In this document: positions 30,148 to 37,309 of the stretch, piece by piece | How positions within the stretch are numbered: position 1 is the stretch's first letter | How the letters are laid out: the number at the start of each line of letters is the position of its first letter | The notes under the pieces: generated by a model | The model's input: the letters and a program-made list of their open reading frames with translations, nothing else | Database searches by the model: none | What the model was told of the DNA's origin: nothing | Assembly: GCF_029714365.1 (NCBI RefSeq) | Contig: NZ_CP121659.1 | Coordinates: 1,302,001 to 1,366,000 of the forward strand | Length of the DNA: 64,000 nucleotides | Direction of reading: 5' to 3' | From: Sinorhizobium terangae | GTDB taxonomy: Bacteria > Pseudomonadota > Alphaproteobacteria > Rhizobiales > Rhizobiaceae | Program-made: the position numbers and the translations under genes

Positions 30148-30696
30148 ATGGCCTACGCCGTCGCGGAAGGCGCCAAGTCGACCGGCGCGGATGTCGTCGT
30201 AAAGCGCGTGCCTGAGTTGGTGCCGGAGGACGTGGCGAAGTCCTCCTATTACAAGATAGACCAGGCGGCGCCGATTGCGACCGTCAACGAGCTTGCGGAC
30301 TATGACGCGATCATCTTCGGTTCGGGCACGCGCTATGGCACCGTCGCGTCGCAGCTGCGCAACTTCATCGACCAGACCGGCAGTCTTTGGGCTCAGGGCA
30401 AACTCGTCGGTAAGGTCGGCTCCGCCTTCACCTCGTCGGCAACCCAGCACGGCGGTCAGGAAACCACCGTCCTCGGCCTGATCCCGACGCTGATGCATCT
30501 CGGCACGGTCGTCGTCGGCCTTCCTTACGCATTCGAGGGCCAGGCGGGGCTGGACGAAATCAAGGGCGGTTCTCCCTACGGTGCTTCGACCATCACCGGA
30601 GGCGATGGTTCGCGTCAGCCGTCGGCGGTCGAGCTTGATGCCGCCCGTTACCAAGGCGCGCATGTCGCGAAGATCGCCGCAAAACTCGCGTCCTGA
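30148..30696 (+). CDS. wrbA: WrbA-type NAD(P)H:quinone oxidoreductase with an out-of-frame start
   Basis: From the first in-frame ATG the product is 182 residues. Homologous sequence begins 16 codons earlier ([16 protein letters not shown], from 30100), giving the usual WrbA size of about 199. WrbA is a flavodoxin-like FMN enzyme that reduces quinones by two electrons. Conserved segments [30 protein letters not shown] and [15 protein letters not shown] are intact. An ATG at 30095 has an AGGAG upstream but is out of frame: ATG-AG-GCA-AAG is read where ATG-GCA-AAG is expected. Starting at 30148 removes the first beta strand and phosphate loop. It is a recent start-codon lesion, an unusual start or a sequence error. 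Confidence 0.75.
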   Translation: MAYAVAEGAKSTGADVVVKRVPELVPEDVAKSSYYKIDQAAPIATVNELADYDAIIFGSGTRYGTVASQLRNFIDQTGSLWAQGKLVGKVGSAFTSSATQHGGQETTVLGLIPTLMHLGTVVVGLPYAFEGQAGLDEIKGGSPYGASTITGGDGSRQPSAVELDAARYQGAHVAKIAAKLAS

Positions 30697-30929
30697 TGTC
30701 TCCGTTAGAGGCGCCTTTTGGCGCGGCCCGGCGAGACTGTGCGTTGAAGTTTCGCGAAAGCTTCGAAAGGCGGCCAAAATCATCGCAAAAGTGGCCTGGC
30801 AGCGTCATTCTGTGCTAACATCGCCGCCGTTCGGCATGCAAATGCCATTGATAAGGAGGAGCAGCAAGGACCGTGCGGCGACGGTCCGCCGGGGCAGCAA
30901 CTGTCCCGGGAAATCCAGGGGAGTGAAGA

Positions 30930-31172
30930 ATGGCGCGGATCACTTATTCGATCGTTCCACACGACGGAGGTTGGGCCTACAAGGCAGCCGAGGCGTATTC
31001 AGAGCCCTTTCCCAGTCGCGAGATGGCACTGGCGGCCGCAAGAGCCGCAGCGGCCGAACAGCAAGTAGGCGGCGACGACGAGGAAATCAGCTTCCAGGAT
31101 GAGAAGGGAAATTGGCATTTCGAACACGCCGATGGGGGAGATCGACCTGAAGCAACCGTCGAGGATGGCTGA
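30930..31172 (+). CDS. DUF2188 domain protein
   Basis: The 80-residue protein follows the DUF2188 pattern: a short ITYSIVPHDGGWAYKA start, a helical SREMALAAARAAAAEQ segment and ISFQDEKGNWHFEHA. A GGGGAG lies 7 bp before the ATG. DUF2188 proteins are small, of unknown function and common in Rhizobiales. The 230 bp between wrbA and this gene shows no other feature. Confidence 0.75.
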   Translation: MARITYSIVPHDGGWAYKAAEAYSEPFPSREMALAAARAAAAEQQVGGDDEEISFQDEKGNWHFEHADGGDRPEATVEDG

Positions 31173-31261
31173 AGATAGTTGAAGGGGCAGTTGGGTTCGA
31201 GCTTATATGCCCCTGACGACGCCATCCCCGTACGCGCTGACAACGCGACGGAGGATTTCCA

Positions 31262-31480
31262 ATGCATTATAGCGTTCAAATCTTCACCTGGACCGCCCGC
31301 TTGGGCGTTCATCAGGTCGGATCGGTTATCGAAGTCGACGCACCCAATCCGAAGGCAGCGGCGGTCTCCTTGCTTGGGTTGCGGTTGGACGACAGTGGAA
31401 AATCGTCGAAACTGGCGGTAAGAGTCTGGCGCGGAGAAGACGCCTTGAAGGCCGACTGCGATTGCTTTTACTACCACTGA
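31262..31480 (+). CDS. Small hypothetical protein
   Basis: The 72-residue protein is preceded by GGAGG about 7 bp before the ATG, and its base composition fits coding sequence in this genome. It has a mixed alpha/beta pattern (VQIFTWTARLGVHQVGSVIEV) and a Cys-containing C-terminal DCDCFYYH. I do not recognise the family. It follows the DUF2188 gene by 90 bp on the same strand. Confidence 0.6.
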   Translation: MHYSVQIFTWTARLGVHQVGSVIEVDAPNPKAAAVSLLGLRLDDSGKSSKLAVRVWRGEDALKADCDCFYYH

Positions 31481-31608
31481 GACCGGTCCGGAATCTCGCT
31501 GCGGGATGTTGTAGTGCGTCGCCTCGCGCAAGCTGATGCTCGCCATTCGTGCCGAACGAATGACGGGCTATTTTGTGGGCGGCGCGCCCCGCGCTGCACC
31601 GACCGACT

Positions 31609-31995
31609 TCAATCGTCCGGCGTACAGACCCTCAACCGATGACCGTCGGGATCGAGAGCCACGAACGTGCGGCCGAAGACTGCCGTCATGAGTTCCTGCT
31701 CGATCGTGACGCCCTCCTGGCGCCAAACGCCGTAAAGCCGTTCAACGGCGGCATCGTTCTCAACCATGAAAGCAAGTTCGGTGCGGTTGCCGCTCCCCGC
31801 CGTGTGGAAGTTCTCCGCGCTCATCGACCACAGCCCCAAACTCAGGCCACTATCAAATTCGAAGGCGACATAGGTGGGAAACGACGCTGAGGGCTGGCGG
31901 CCAAGCAAGCGCGAATAGAACGCCGAGCTTTCCGCAGGGTTCCGGACATACGAGAGAATGAGGTTGGGCAAGAGAATGAGGTTGGGCTTAAGCAC
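31609..31995 (-). CDS. VOC-family (glyoxalase/bleomycin-resistance fold) protein
   Basis: The 128-residue protein has the PhnB-like VOC pattern: PNLILSYVRNPAESSAFYSRLLG near the start and FVALDPDGHRLRVC at the end. The start is a GTG at 31995, six bases after AGGAG. An 18-bp tandem duplication at the 5' end repeats the PNLIL segment (KPNLILLPNLIL). Enzymes of this fold bind a metal between paired beta-alpha-beta modules; the substrate here is unknown. Confidence 0.82.
   Translation of the reverse strand: MLKPNLILLPNLILSYVRNPAESSAFYSRLLGRQPSASFPTYVAFEFDSGLSLGLWSMSAENFHTAGSGNRTELAFMVENDAAVERLYGVWRQEGVTIEQELMTAVFGRTFVALDPDGHRLRVCTPDD
31954..31989. repeat. 18-bp tandem duplication at the 5' end of the VOC gene
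   Basis: GAGAATGAGGTTGGGC occurs twice, 18 bp apart (31954-31969 and 31972-31987). It encodes two PNLIL segments in the VOC protein. Relatives normally start with a single copy, so this looks like a recent in-frame duplication by replication slippage. Confidence 0.8.
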
Positions 31996-32172
31996 AGTTG
32001 TCTCCTTTTTCCGATGGCAGGACCATAGGAGACGATGCTGTCAGTTTCTGTCAGCATTCTCTCGTGCAGAAGCAGAACGATGGCGAGATACTCGCATATC
32101 AATCTTGTGAAGTTGATGCCGCAACATATTGGTATTCAATATTTTTGAGGACGTATCCGGTCCGTCGGCGCC

Positions 32173-32346
32173 TTATGACTTCCTGCTGAGAAGCAGGGAC
32201 CTCCAGACAACGCGCCGTCCCGACGTTTGCTGATCACGCAGTTCGGCCTGGCGTGCCGCGATGGCGCTTGCAAAAGCTTCCTTCATCGCGTCGATGCGAC
32301 GGCGCCGTTCCTCCGGTTCGTCGCGGTTGACTGGGGCGTCCGACAT
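32173..32346 (-). CDS. Small basic hypothetical protein
   Basis: The 57-residue open frame starts MSDAPVNRDEPEERRRR and is rich in Arg and Ala, with a probable single long helix. Its ATG overlaps the TGA of the preceding small gene (TGATG), and GGAGAT lies just upstream, so it is probably translated by coupling. Unknown family; too short for firm judgement. Confidence 0.4.
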   Translation of the reverse strand: MSDAPVNRDEPEERRRRIDAMKEAFASAIAARQAELRDQQTSGRRVVWRSLLLSRKS

Positions 32347-32606
32347 CACACCAATCTCCTGGCCTCGTGCGACCTGGTCACGAACAAGCGCCCAGCAGTG
32401 AGAAGATGAAGCTCATTGGTGGTTCCGGCCTGATAGGCCTCGATCAGCATTCTGCCGTACCTTTGCGCAGGCGCGCTGTCGCGCGGCCATCGATGCTCGT
32501 CGCAGAGGCGATCGAATACACGCTGAAGCGTGTCCAGGTCTTCCGGAAACAAAGGCACATCAGATGACGCTTGCAGTGGACGCACGCCTGTACCCTCTGT
32601 CAGCAA
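32346..32606 (-). CDS. Small hypothetical protein upstream of tRNA-Leu
   Basis: The 86-residue protein contains a plausible globular core (DLDTLQRVFDRLCDEHRWPRD, then RYGRMLIEAYQAGTTNELHLL). I believe similar short proteins occur in Rhizobiales, but I cannot name a family. The exact start is uncertain because no strong ribosome site is seen. It overlaps the next minus-strand gene by TGATG. The 230 bp from here to the tRNA contain only a hairpin at 32658-32681. Confidence 0.55.
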   Translation of the reverse strand: MLTEGTGVRPLQASSDVPLFPEDLDTLQRVFDRLCDEHRWPRDSAPAQRYGRMLIEAYQAGTTNELHLLTAGRLFVTRSHEARRLV

Positions 32607-32835
32607 TGCAGGGACAAATTTCGAGGCAGGCTAGCTTGCCAGCAAAGGGCGATGATTGAACCCCTGGCGAATCAGGGGTTCGCGCGGTTTTTCGTGACGC
32701 GGCATTCGGCCGACGCAACCGGGCGGCCTCAACGACCCGGACAGGCTGCCCGACGGCTCCGCTCCAGAACGCAAGGAGATAAGTTGCAAAACATTCCCTT
32801 GACTGAATCTCCTAAGTGTTTGATCTAGGCCGCAG

Positions 32836-32921
32836 GCGGACGTGGCGAAACTGGTAGACGCAAGGGACTTAAAATCCCTCGGCCTTAGGCTGTACGGGTT
32901 CGATCCCCGTCGTCCGCACCA
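32836..32921 (+). tRNA. tRNA-Leu (anticodon TAA)
   Basis: An 86-nt class II tRNA including an encoded CCA. The acceptor stem is GCGGACG/CGTCCGC, the anticodon loop CTTAAAA reads TAA, there is a long variable arm, and the T loop is TTCGATC. Its last 17 bases (32905-32921) are repeated at 40724-40740 at the far end of the integrated element, so the tRNA is the attachment site and remains intact. Confidence 0.97.
32905..32921 (+). repeat. attL: 17-bp core repeat in tRNA-Leu
   Basis: CCCCGTCGTCCGCACCA forms the 3' end of tRNA-Leu and is repeated exactly at 40724-40740. This is the crossover/identity block left by integration into the tRNA. Confidence 0.92.
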
Positions 32922-32985
32922 CTGCATTGATTTCTCCTTGAAGTTCAATTAGTTGATGTTTTACAGGTGTTTGTCGTCGCCCTAC

Positions 32986-33007
32986 CGCTACAAAGGGCGC
33001 TACAAAA
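32986..33007 (+). repeat. Left integrase arm-type repeat pair
   Basis: Two directly repeated CGCTACAAA units, at 32986-32995 and 32998-33007 with 12-bp period, lie just inside the left end of the element. The same pair with the same period and orientation occurs at 40641-40662 near the right end. Such duplicated short sites are typical of tyrosine-integrase arm binding. The last unit overlaps the probable integrase start codon, suggesting autoregulation. Confidence 0.7.
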
Positions 33008-34629
33008 TGGTTGCAATGACTACTCTCAGACGTGCCAACAATGGTGATTGGTTCGGCAGGAAGGCGATCCCTGCTGACGTGAGGGACGCCTATAAGCTTG
33101 CCTATGGTGTTTCCCGCGAAGAACGCTTCAGGCTGTCCTCAACGACCTCGCAGGGACAGGCCAAGGCGGAGTTTCGCGATTGGGACGCCACAGTCTCCAG
33201 CCGCATCGAGGCGCTAAGAGCATCCGGTAGCGGCTCGTCCGTTTCCCTTACGGCTCGACAGATCAGCGCCTTAAGTGGCGAGTGGTATCAGTGGTACGTG
33301 TCGCAGCATGAGGAAGAACCCGGTCAGGCTGAGGACTGGGACAGCCGCTATGAGATGCTGGGGCAGGCCCGGGCGAGGTTTTTAGGCTCGGACGCGATAC
33401 ATGATGACATCGACGCGGGTGAAAGTCCGGTGGTTCGTCGCCATGTCCGCGCGTGCGTAATCGAGCTTGCGAAGCTTCCGACCTTTCTTGCCGACAAGGC
33501 ACTGACGCTGGCCGAGGAGACCTATGCCGCGTTCGTCGATGTGATCGAGGATGAGCTAATAGCCTCCTTCGCCCTGCTACGTCGTCGTGCCGGTGGCGAC
33601 TATACCCCCGATGAGCGGCTGTCCAAGTTCGCCAACAGTGACGCGCTCGTCGCCAATCGGAACGTGAAGCTCGCGGGTATGGATTGCTGGCAAGCTTTCG
33701 AGGCGTGGGTGAAGGAACGCCAGCCAGCCGCCTCGACTGTGGGGCGGTGGCGAGGTGTCTTCATCGCTCTCAACGATCATTTCGAGAAGCGCGACGTTGC
33801 GACGATCACCGATGAAGACGCCATCGCATGGAAAGGATCGCTCGTAACGGCTGAACGGTCGGCACAGGTTGCGAACGACGTTTGGATCACAGCCGCTGGC
33901 ACGATCTTCAAGTGGCTTCTGGACAATAAGAAGGTGAGAGCCAACCCGTTTGCAGGCGTGCGCGTTGCCACGGCGAAGAAGGTCAAGCGGCGTGAGCGTG
34001 CGTTCGAGCCGACTGAATGGAAGGCAATCCTAAAGGCGGCACTCGCTCCACCAACGGCACGGGTGAAGAAGCAGAAAGCTGCGGCGAGGCGTTGGGTTCC
34101 GTGGCTTTGCGCTTACACAGGCTCACGACCGGGAGAGATGACGCAGCTCCAAGGCTCTCACGTTTACGAGCAGGACGGCATATGGATCATCAACATCACG
34201 CCTGAAGGTGGCGGCACCGTCAAAGGTGCCTCGTTCCGTAAAGTGCCAATCCATGAGCATCTGATCGCCCTGGGCTTCCTCGACTTTGTGAAGGAGACGG
34301 GAACAGGCCCGCTGTTCTATGACCCAGCGGACCACCGAGCAGAGAGCAAAGACCCGACCAAGCCAGTCAGGCCCCCGTACGTGATCACCCGTCAGAAGCT
34401 CGCTGAGTGGGTGCGGCAGAATGTGGGTGTCACAGACCCTGACATCAGCCCGAACCACGCATGGCGGCACACGTTCAAACGACAGGCAGCAAGGGTAGGG
34501 ATGGAGCGCCGTTTCCGTTTCGCCTTCTGTGGACATGAGAGCGATGAAGTTGGTGACATCTATGAGACGCCGACGCTTGAAGATATGGCCGAGGCTCTGA
34601 AGACGTTCCCCCGCTATGACCTTGAGTGA
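33007..34629 (+). CDS. Tyrosine-type site-specific integrase
   Basis: The protein is about 540 residues from ATG 33007; an upstream ATG at 32953 would add 18 residues and neither has a good ribosome site. It has an N-terminal arm-binding-like segment (LRRANNGDWFGRKAIPADVR), a SAM-like core-binding region (about 240-325) and a C-terminal catalytic domain. That domain carries TGSRPGEMTQL (first Arg), HAWRHTFKRQAARVG (His-x-x-Arg) and the FCGHESDEVGDIYE segment with the probable nucleophilic Tyr. It should integrate and excise the element at tRNA-Leu. Confidence 0.93.
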   Translation: MVAMTTLRRANNGDWFGRKAIPADVRDAYKLAYGVSREERFRLSSTTSQGQAKAEFRDWDATVSSRIEALRASGSGSSVSLTARQISALSGEWYQWYVSQHEEEPGQAEDWDSRYEMLGQARARFLGSDAIHDDIDAGESPVVRRHVRACVIELAKLPTFLADKALTLAEETYAAFVDVIEDELIASFALLRRRAGGDYTPDERLSKFANSDALVANRNVKLAGMDCWQAFEAWVKERQPAASTVGRWRGVFIALNDHFEKRDVATITDEDAIAWKGSLVTAERSAQVANDVWITAAGTIFKWLLDNKKVRANPFAGVRVATAKKVKRRERAFEPTEWKAILKAALAPPTARVKKQKAAARRWVPWLCAYTGSRPGEMTQLQGSHVYEQDGIWIINITPEGGGTVKGASFRKVPIHEHLIALGFLDFVKETGTGPLFYDPADHRAESKDPTKPVRPPYVITRQKLAEWVRQNVGVTDPDISPNHAWRHTFKRQAARVGMERRFRFAFCGHESDEVGDIYETPTLEDMAEALKTFPRYDLE

Positions 34630-34807
34630 CCGTGCTGTCGGGGACCGGCGGTCATTTCTTACGGTGCAGCGCCGCAGAAGGATCGCTTTGCATGTGAACT
34701 ATGCATATGTGGATATAAGTATCTGATAACGTTGCATGTTTGCCTATTGACGATGGCCGCAAATCACGATCTAAACACCCCGTAATTCGCATTCAGGGGG
34801 TTTTCAC

Positions 34808-35023
34808 ATGCGCATTTCAGTCACCTTGTTTGATCGTTCGTTCACCGTCGAGGCTTCCGGCCTGTCCTATCTCTCCATCGAGACCGGCAGCCGAGAGTTT
34901 ACCTATGATCGCCATCAGTGGTTCGAGCTTCCGTCAGGTGAGTTCCGTCATTGGCTGCTGGAAACGAAGCGGCGCTATCAGCCGCCGCTGAAGTTGGACG
35001 ACCAGCTACCGTTCGCGGTCTGA
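34808..35023 (+). CDS. Small hypothetical protein of the island
   Basis: The 71-residue protein starts MRISVTLFDRSFTVEASG and contains a beta-rich first half and a WLLETKRRYQPP helix. An AGGGGG lies about 8 bp before the ATG. I do not recognise a family. It is the first small gene downstream of the integrase, in the same direction, after 178 bp with no other feature. Confidence 0.6.
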   Translation: MRISVTLFDRSFTVEASGLSYLSIETGSREFTYDRHQWFELPSGEFRHWLLETKRRYQPPLKLDDQLPFAV

Positions 35024-35225
35024 TCAGTTCCGCCTCAATCGACCTTCACGGCCCCCGTTGAGCGATCTGCGGGGGCTTTGCTTTCTTCAGTCTGCCCAGC
35101 AGCCTCGGAGTGCTGTTTCTCGTTCCGACGTATCGACCGTGGAGAGGCGTTTGGGGGTTGGTCGGTATCATCGGTCATTTCGAGGTGAACGCGCGTCCTT
35201 GGTCGATGCGTCGGAAGAAAGCGGG

Positions 35226-35248
35226 TGATTACCCCCACCATACGCAAT
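35226..35248 (+). promoter_or_regulatory. T7-type phage promoter-like sequence 1
   Basis: It contains ATTACCCCCACCATACG (35228-35244), which recurs exactly at 35870-35886. It lies 44 bp upstream of the gene at 35292. The CACCATA segment lies where T7 promoters have CACTATA. See the copy at 35868 for the comparison. It could instead be an operator. Confidence 0.5.
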
Positions 35249-35291
35249 TACGCACCGAGCACCCACCGAGCTGGGCCAAAGAGGACTAACC

Positions 35292-35696
35292 ATGACAACG
35301 ACCACGACCACGAAGACCGCCCTTTCCCTGAACCCTGTCTACATGGAAGTTGACCAGCGCGGGCGGGACGACAAGCTCGTTCTTGTCAATGCTGACGAGG
35401 TCATTGACTACGTCATCTCCCCCGGCCACCCGAACGCCGCGAAACTGCTGAATGACTTCAATTCCTGGGCCGGGAAATTGTTAGCCGACAACCCGGCACA
35501 CATGACCCCGGAACGGGCCAAGTTCCATGCGCTGAGCGCCTTGATCGAGGAGGCATACGGTATCGAGTACGTTCCCGAAGATGACGCGGCAGTCAGCCAA
35601 GAAGTGGCAGATGTAGTTCTTGATGTGGAGGCGGAACTCGCGAAGGGGGCCTCGCTTGAAATCGCCGAGAAGCGTCTGGCCGGTTCCGAGCGCTGA
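35292..35696 (+). CDS. Hypothetical phage-like protein
   Basis: The 134-residue acidic protein has a Thr-rich start, then a probable alpha/beta region (VYMEVDQRGRDDKLVLVNADEV) and helices to the end (EVADVVLDVEAELAKG). I do not recognise its family. It lies between two promoter-like sequences (35226 and 35802), suggesting its own transcription unit. Residues ALSALIEEAYGIEYVPEDD look well ordered, so it is likely a real protein. Confidence 0.65.
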   Translation: MTTTTTTKTALSLNPVYMEVDQRGRDDKLVLVNADEVIDYVISPGHPNAAKLLNDFNSWAGKLLADNPAHMTPERAKFHALSALIEEAYGIEYVPEDDAAVSQEVADVVLDVEAELAKGASLEIAEKRLAGSER

Positions 35697-35801
35697 CCGC
35701 CTCCAGCCCAAGGCTTTCCTGCCCCTGTGACGGACGTTGCGGGGGCAGTCCCAAACATCGTCCCATAGCCACCGACAGGATACCGGGAGACCCAGCCGGA
35801 C

Positions 35802-35824
35802 CAATTACCCCATACATAAGGGGA
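35802..35824 (+). promoter_or_regulatory. T7-type phage promoter-like sequence 2 (diverged)
   Basis: AATTACCCCATACATAAGGGG (35803-35823, given here by its parts AATTACCCC, ACATA and GGGG) shares about 16 of 22 positions with the copy at 35869-35890, including AATTACCCC, CATA and GGG in the same spacing. It lies about 45 bp upstream of that copy. Confidence 0.4.
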
Positions 35825-35867
35825 AGACCAAGCAAGTTGGTTGAGACAACAGAAAATCGTCAACTTT

Positions 35868-35890
35868 TAATTACCCCCACCATACGGGAG
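35868..35890 (+). promoter_or_regulatory. T7-type phage promoter-like sequence 3
   Basis: Beginning at 35868, TAATTACCCCCACCATACGG matches the T7 promoter TAATACGACTCACTATAGGG at 13 of 20 ungapped positions: TAAT at 1-4, C at 9, CAC at 11-13, ATA at 15-17 and GG at 19-20. It also resembles the T3 form AATTAACCCTCACTAAAGGG. The start site would fall near 35885-35886, followed by GGGAGGAGG. A purine-rich leader then leads to a possible small gene at 35929. Confidence 0.55.
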
Positions 35891-35928
35891 GAGGAAAAAG
35901 ACTAATAAAGGGGATAGAGGTTGAACTG

Positions 35929-36027
35929 ATGAAATCAGGTTATCTCTGGTTTCTTTATGATGTTGATGATGATGGAAATACTCTCTCTCCAATAAGTCTC
36001 CTTAACGACCCCCTCAGGTCACCTTAA
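35929..36027 (+). CDS. Possible 32-residue small protein
   Basis: ATG at 35929 has GAGG 8 bp upstream and follows the promoter-like sequence at 35868. The frame reads MKSGYLWFLYDVDDDGNTL and stops at 36025-36027. It is aromatic and acidic. Very short, so coding status rests only on position and ribosome site. Confidence 0.3.
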   Translation: MKSGYLWFLYDVDDDGNTLSPISLLNDPLRSP

Positions 36028-36084
36028 CGACACCTGATAGACCGACCAGAGGCAGCTCCTCCACAGCCCCGTCATCGTCCTCGG

Positions 36085-36108
36085 TCTCCATCTCCATCTC
36101 CATCTCCA
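36085..36108. repeat. Hexanucleotide tandem repeat (TCTCCA)4
   Basis: Four perfect TCTCCA units. On the minus strand they would encode alternating Met-Glu in a possible 33-residue acidic peptide (36014-36115, with TGGAG 6 bp before its ATG). The remainder of the 336-bp gap 36028-36363 contains the terminator at 36245 and no convincing plus-strand gene. Confidence 0.75.
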
Positions 36109-36244
36109 TCCGCATAGTCGCTCCATCGACACCCTTCAGTCTGGCATAGCCAGTCTTGATTTTGGGAGGTGCGGATGCTGGTCGTCATCTCTCAGCTCTT
36201 GAGAGACCGACCGGCAAACTCTCTTCGTTGCGTTGTTGTCGTCG

Positions 36245-36278
36245 GCCCCTTCGTCTCTCCAGACGTGGGGGCTTTTTT
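36245..36278 (+). terminator. Strong intrinsic terminator inside the island
   Basis: The stem GCCCC(tt)CGTCT (36245-36256) pairs with AGACG(t)GGGGGC (36261-36272) around a four-base loop and is followed by six T residues (36273-36278). It would end transcripts from the promoter-like sequences at 35802 and 35868, as T7-type phages place a terminator within their late genes. Confidence 0.88.
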
Positions 36279-36363
36279 CGTCAGCACAGCCAGCAACGAG
36301 GAGACATCTCAACGACAACGAAACGCAATATCCAAGCCCGCACGACGGGCAGAGAGTACCTTC

Positions 36364-36729
36364 ATGCACCAACCAGACACATCGCCCCTGAGGGTCTTCA
36401 TCGATCCGGTGAAGATCACCAAGAAGGGGCAAGGCTATTCGGTCTCGTTCAACGGCGAGATCATCATCACCAACACCCGCAACCCATCCGGTGACGCCTG
36501 TCGCCATCTCGTCGCCCTCGGTTATCGGGGACGCATGGAGATGTGGGACAACGAGCGCCCTCATCCCCGGATGGTCTTCCGTGACATCGAACGAGCGGCA
36601 CGCCTGAAGGTTGCCGAGAACGAGCGCCACGGCCCCCGCATCGTCCGCTTCGATCCAATGACAGAGGGCTTGAGGGAGAGGCTTGCTGCTTCAAGGGAGA
36701 TCGGCCCGTGTGCGACCCAGTTTCAATGA
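36364..36729 (+). CDS. Hypothetical phage-like protein upstream of the gp14-like gene
   Basis: The 121-residue protein starts MHQPDTSPLRVFIDPVK. It contains a beta-rich segment (GQGYSVSFNGEIIITNTRNP) that looks like a small DUF of phage genomes, then basic helices. The frame is open upstream past the terminator at 36245-36278, so the start after it is preferred; no strong ribosome site is seen. Its 3' end overlaps the next gene by 22 bp. Function unknown. Confidence 0.6.
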   Translation: MHQPDTSPLRVFIDPVKITKKGQGYSVSFNGEIIITNTRNPSGDACRHLVALGYRGRMEMWDNERPHPRMVFRDIERAARLKVAENERHGPRIVRFDPMTEGLRERLAASREIGPCATQFQ

Positions 36730-37262
36730 TCGGCCTCGCCATCGGAGGATTGACCCAAGCGGCATCCTACCAAGCCGAGACTGCAGCGGCTGCACAGCAG
36801 AACGCCTACTACCGGCAGAACGCGGCCAACGCAAACCAAGCTGCCCGGGACGAACAGTTCGCCACGCAGAAGCGGATGATCCAAGAGCAGGAAGCTGCTG
36901 CTGCTGAGAAGATCGACATCATGAAAGAGCATCGAGCTGCCAAGGCGACTGCCGAGGTGGCGGCTGGTGAAGCCGGTGTCTCCGGTGTCTCCGTCGATGC
37001 CCTGATGCGTGACATCATGGGCCAGCAGTCCCAGGCTATCGACCGTACCGACCAGCAGACCGAGTGGTCGCTCAACCAGCTCAACGACGAAATGCGAGCC
37101 ATCCGCACCCGCAATACTGACCGCATCAACAGCGTTCAGCGTGCCGCAAAACCGTCGTTCGTCTCCACCGGACTGGCGATCGGTTCGACCGCTCTCGACA
37201 GCTATAGCGGTGCCGTTGATCGGCGGCTGAAGCTCGGTGAAGGCTGGTGGAAGAAGCCATAG
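36708..37262 (+). CDS. T7 gp14-like internal virion protein
   Basis: The 184-residue protein starts at a GTG with GGGAG 8 bp upstream: MCDPVSMIGLAIGGLTQAAS, then a long Ala/Gln/Glu-rich coiled coil (about 20-125) and a C-terminal GLAIGSTALDSYSGAV segment. A CDP start, a short hydrophobic N terminus and an Ala/Gln-rich coil are the form of podovirus internal virion (core) proteins like T7 gp14 (196 residues), which enter the host envelope during DNA ejection. The assignment rests on composition and layout, not on a search. No other virion gene lies beside it. Confidence 0.65.
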   Translation: MCDPVSMIGLAIGGLTQAASYQAETAAAAQQNAYYRQNAANANQAARDEQFATQKRMIQEQEAAAAEKIDIMKEHRAAKATAEVAAGEAGVSGVSVDALMRDIMGQQSQAIDRTDQQTEWSLNQLNDEMRAIRTRNTDRINSVQRAAKPSFVSTGLAIGSTALDSYSGAVDRRLKLGEGWWKKP

Positions 37263-37309
37263 CCCACCGCACCATTTCCATTTCGACAACAACGCTACGG
37301 AACAACAAC

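Noticed and set aside
32658..32681. Hairpin GAACCCCTG/CAGGGGTTC as a terminator
   Set aside because: No T run follows and no gene ends just before it on either strand; function unclear.
35035..35247. A 70-codon minus-strand open frame in the island
   Set aside because: Overlaps the first promoter-like sequence, has low-complexity composition and no ribosome site.
36085..36108. Tandem repeat as a CRISPR array
   Set aside because: Units are six bases with no spacers; no CRISPR array or cas gene is seen anywhere in the window.
36169..36363. Upstream extension of the gene at 36364 from a GTG
   Set aside because: It would run through the strong terminator at 36245-36278 and includes the terminator arms as codons.
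36136..36630. A 164-codon minus-strand open frame
   Set aside because: Antisense to the phage-like gene at 36364, spans the terminator, and has no family-like pattern.
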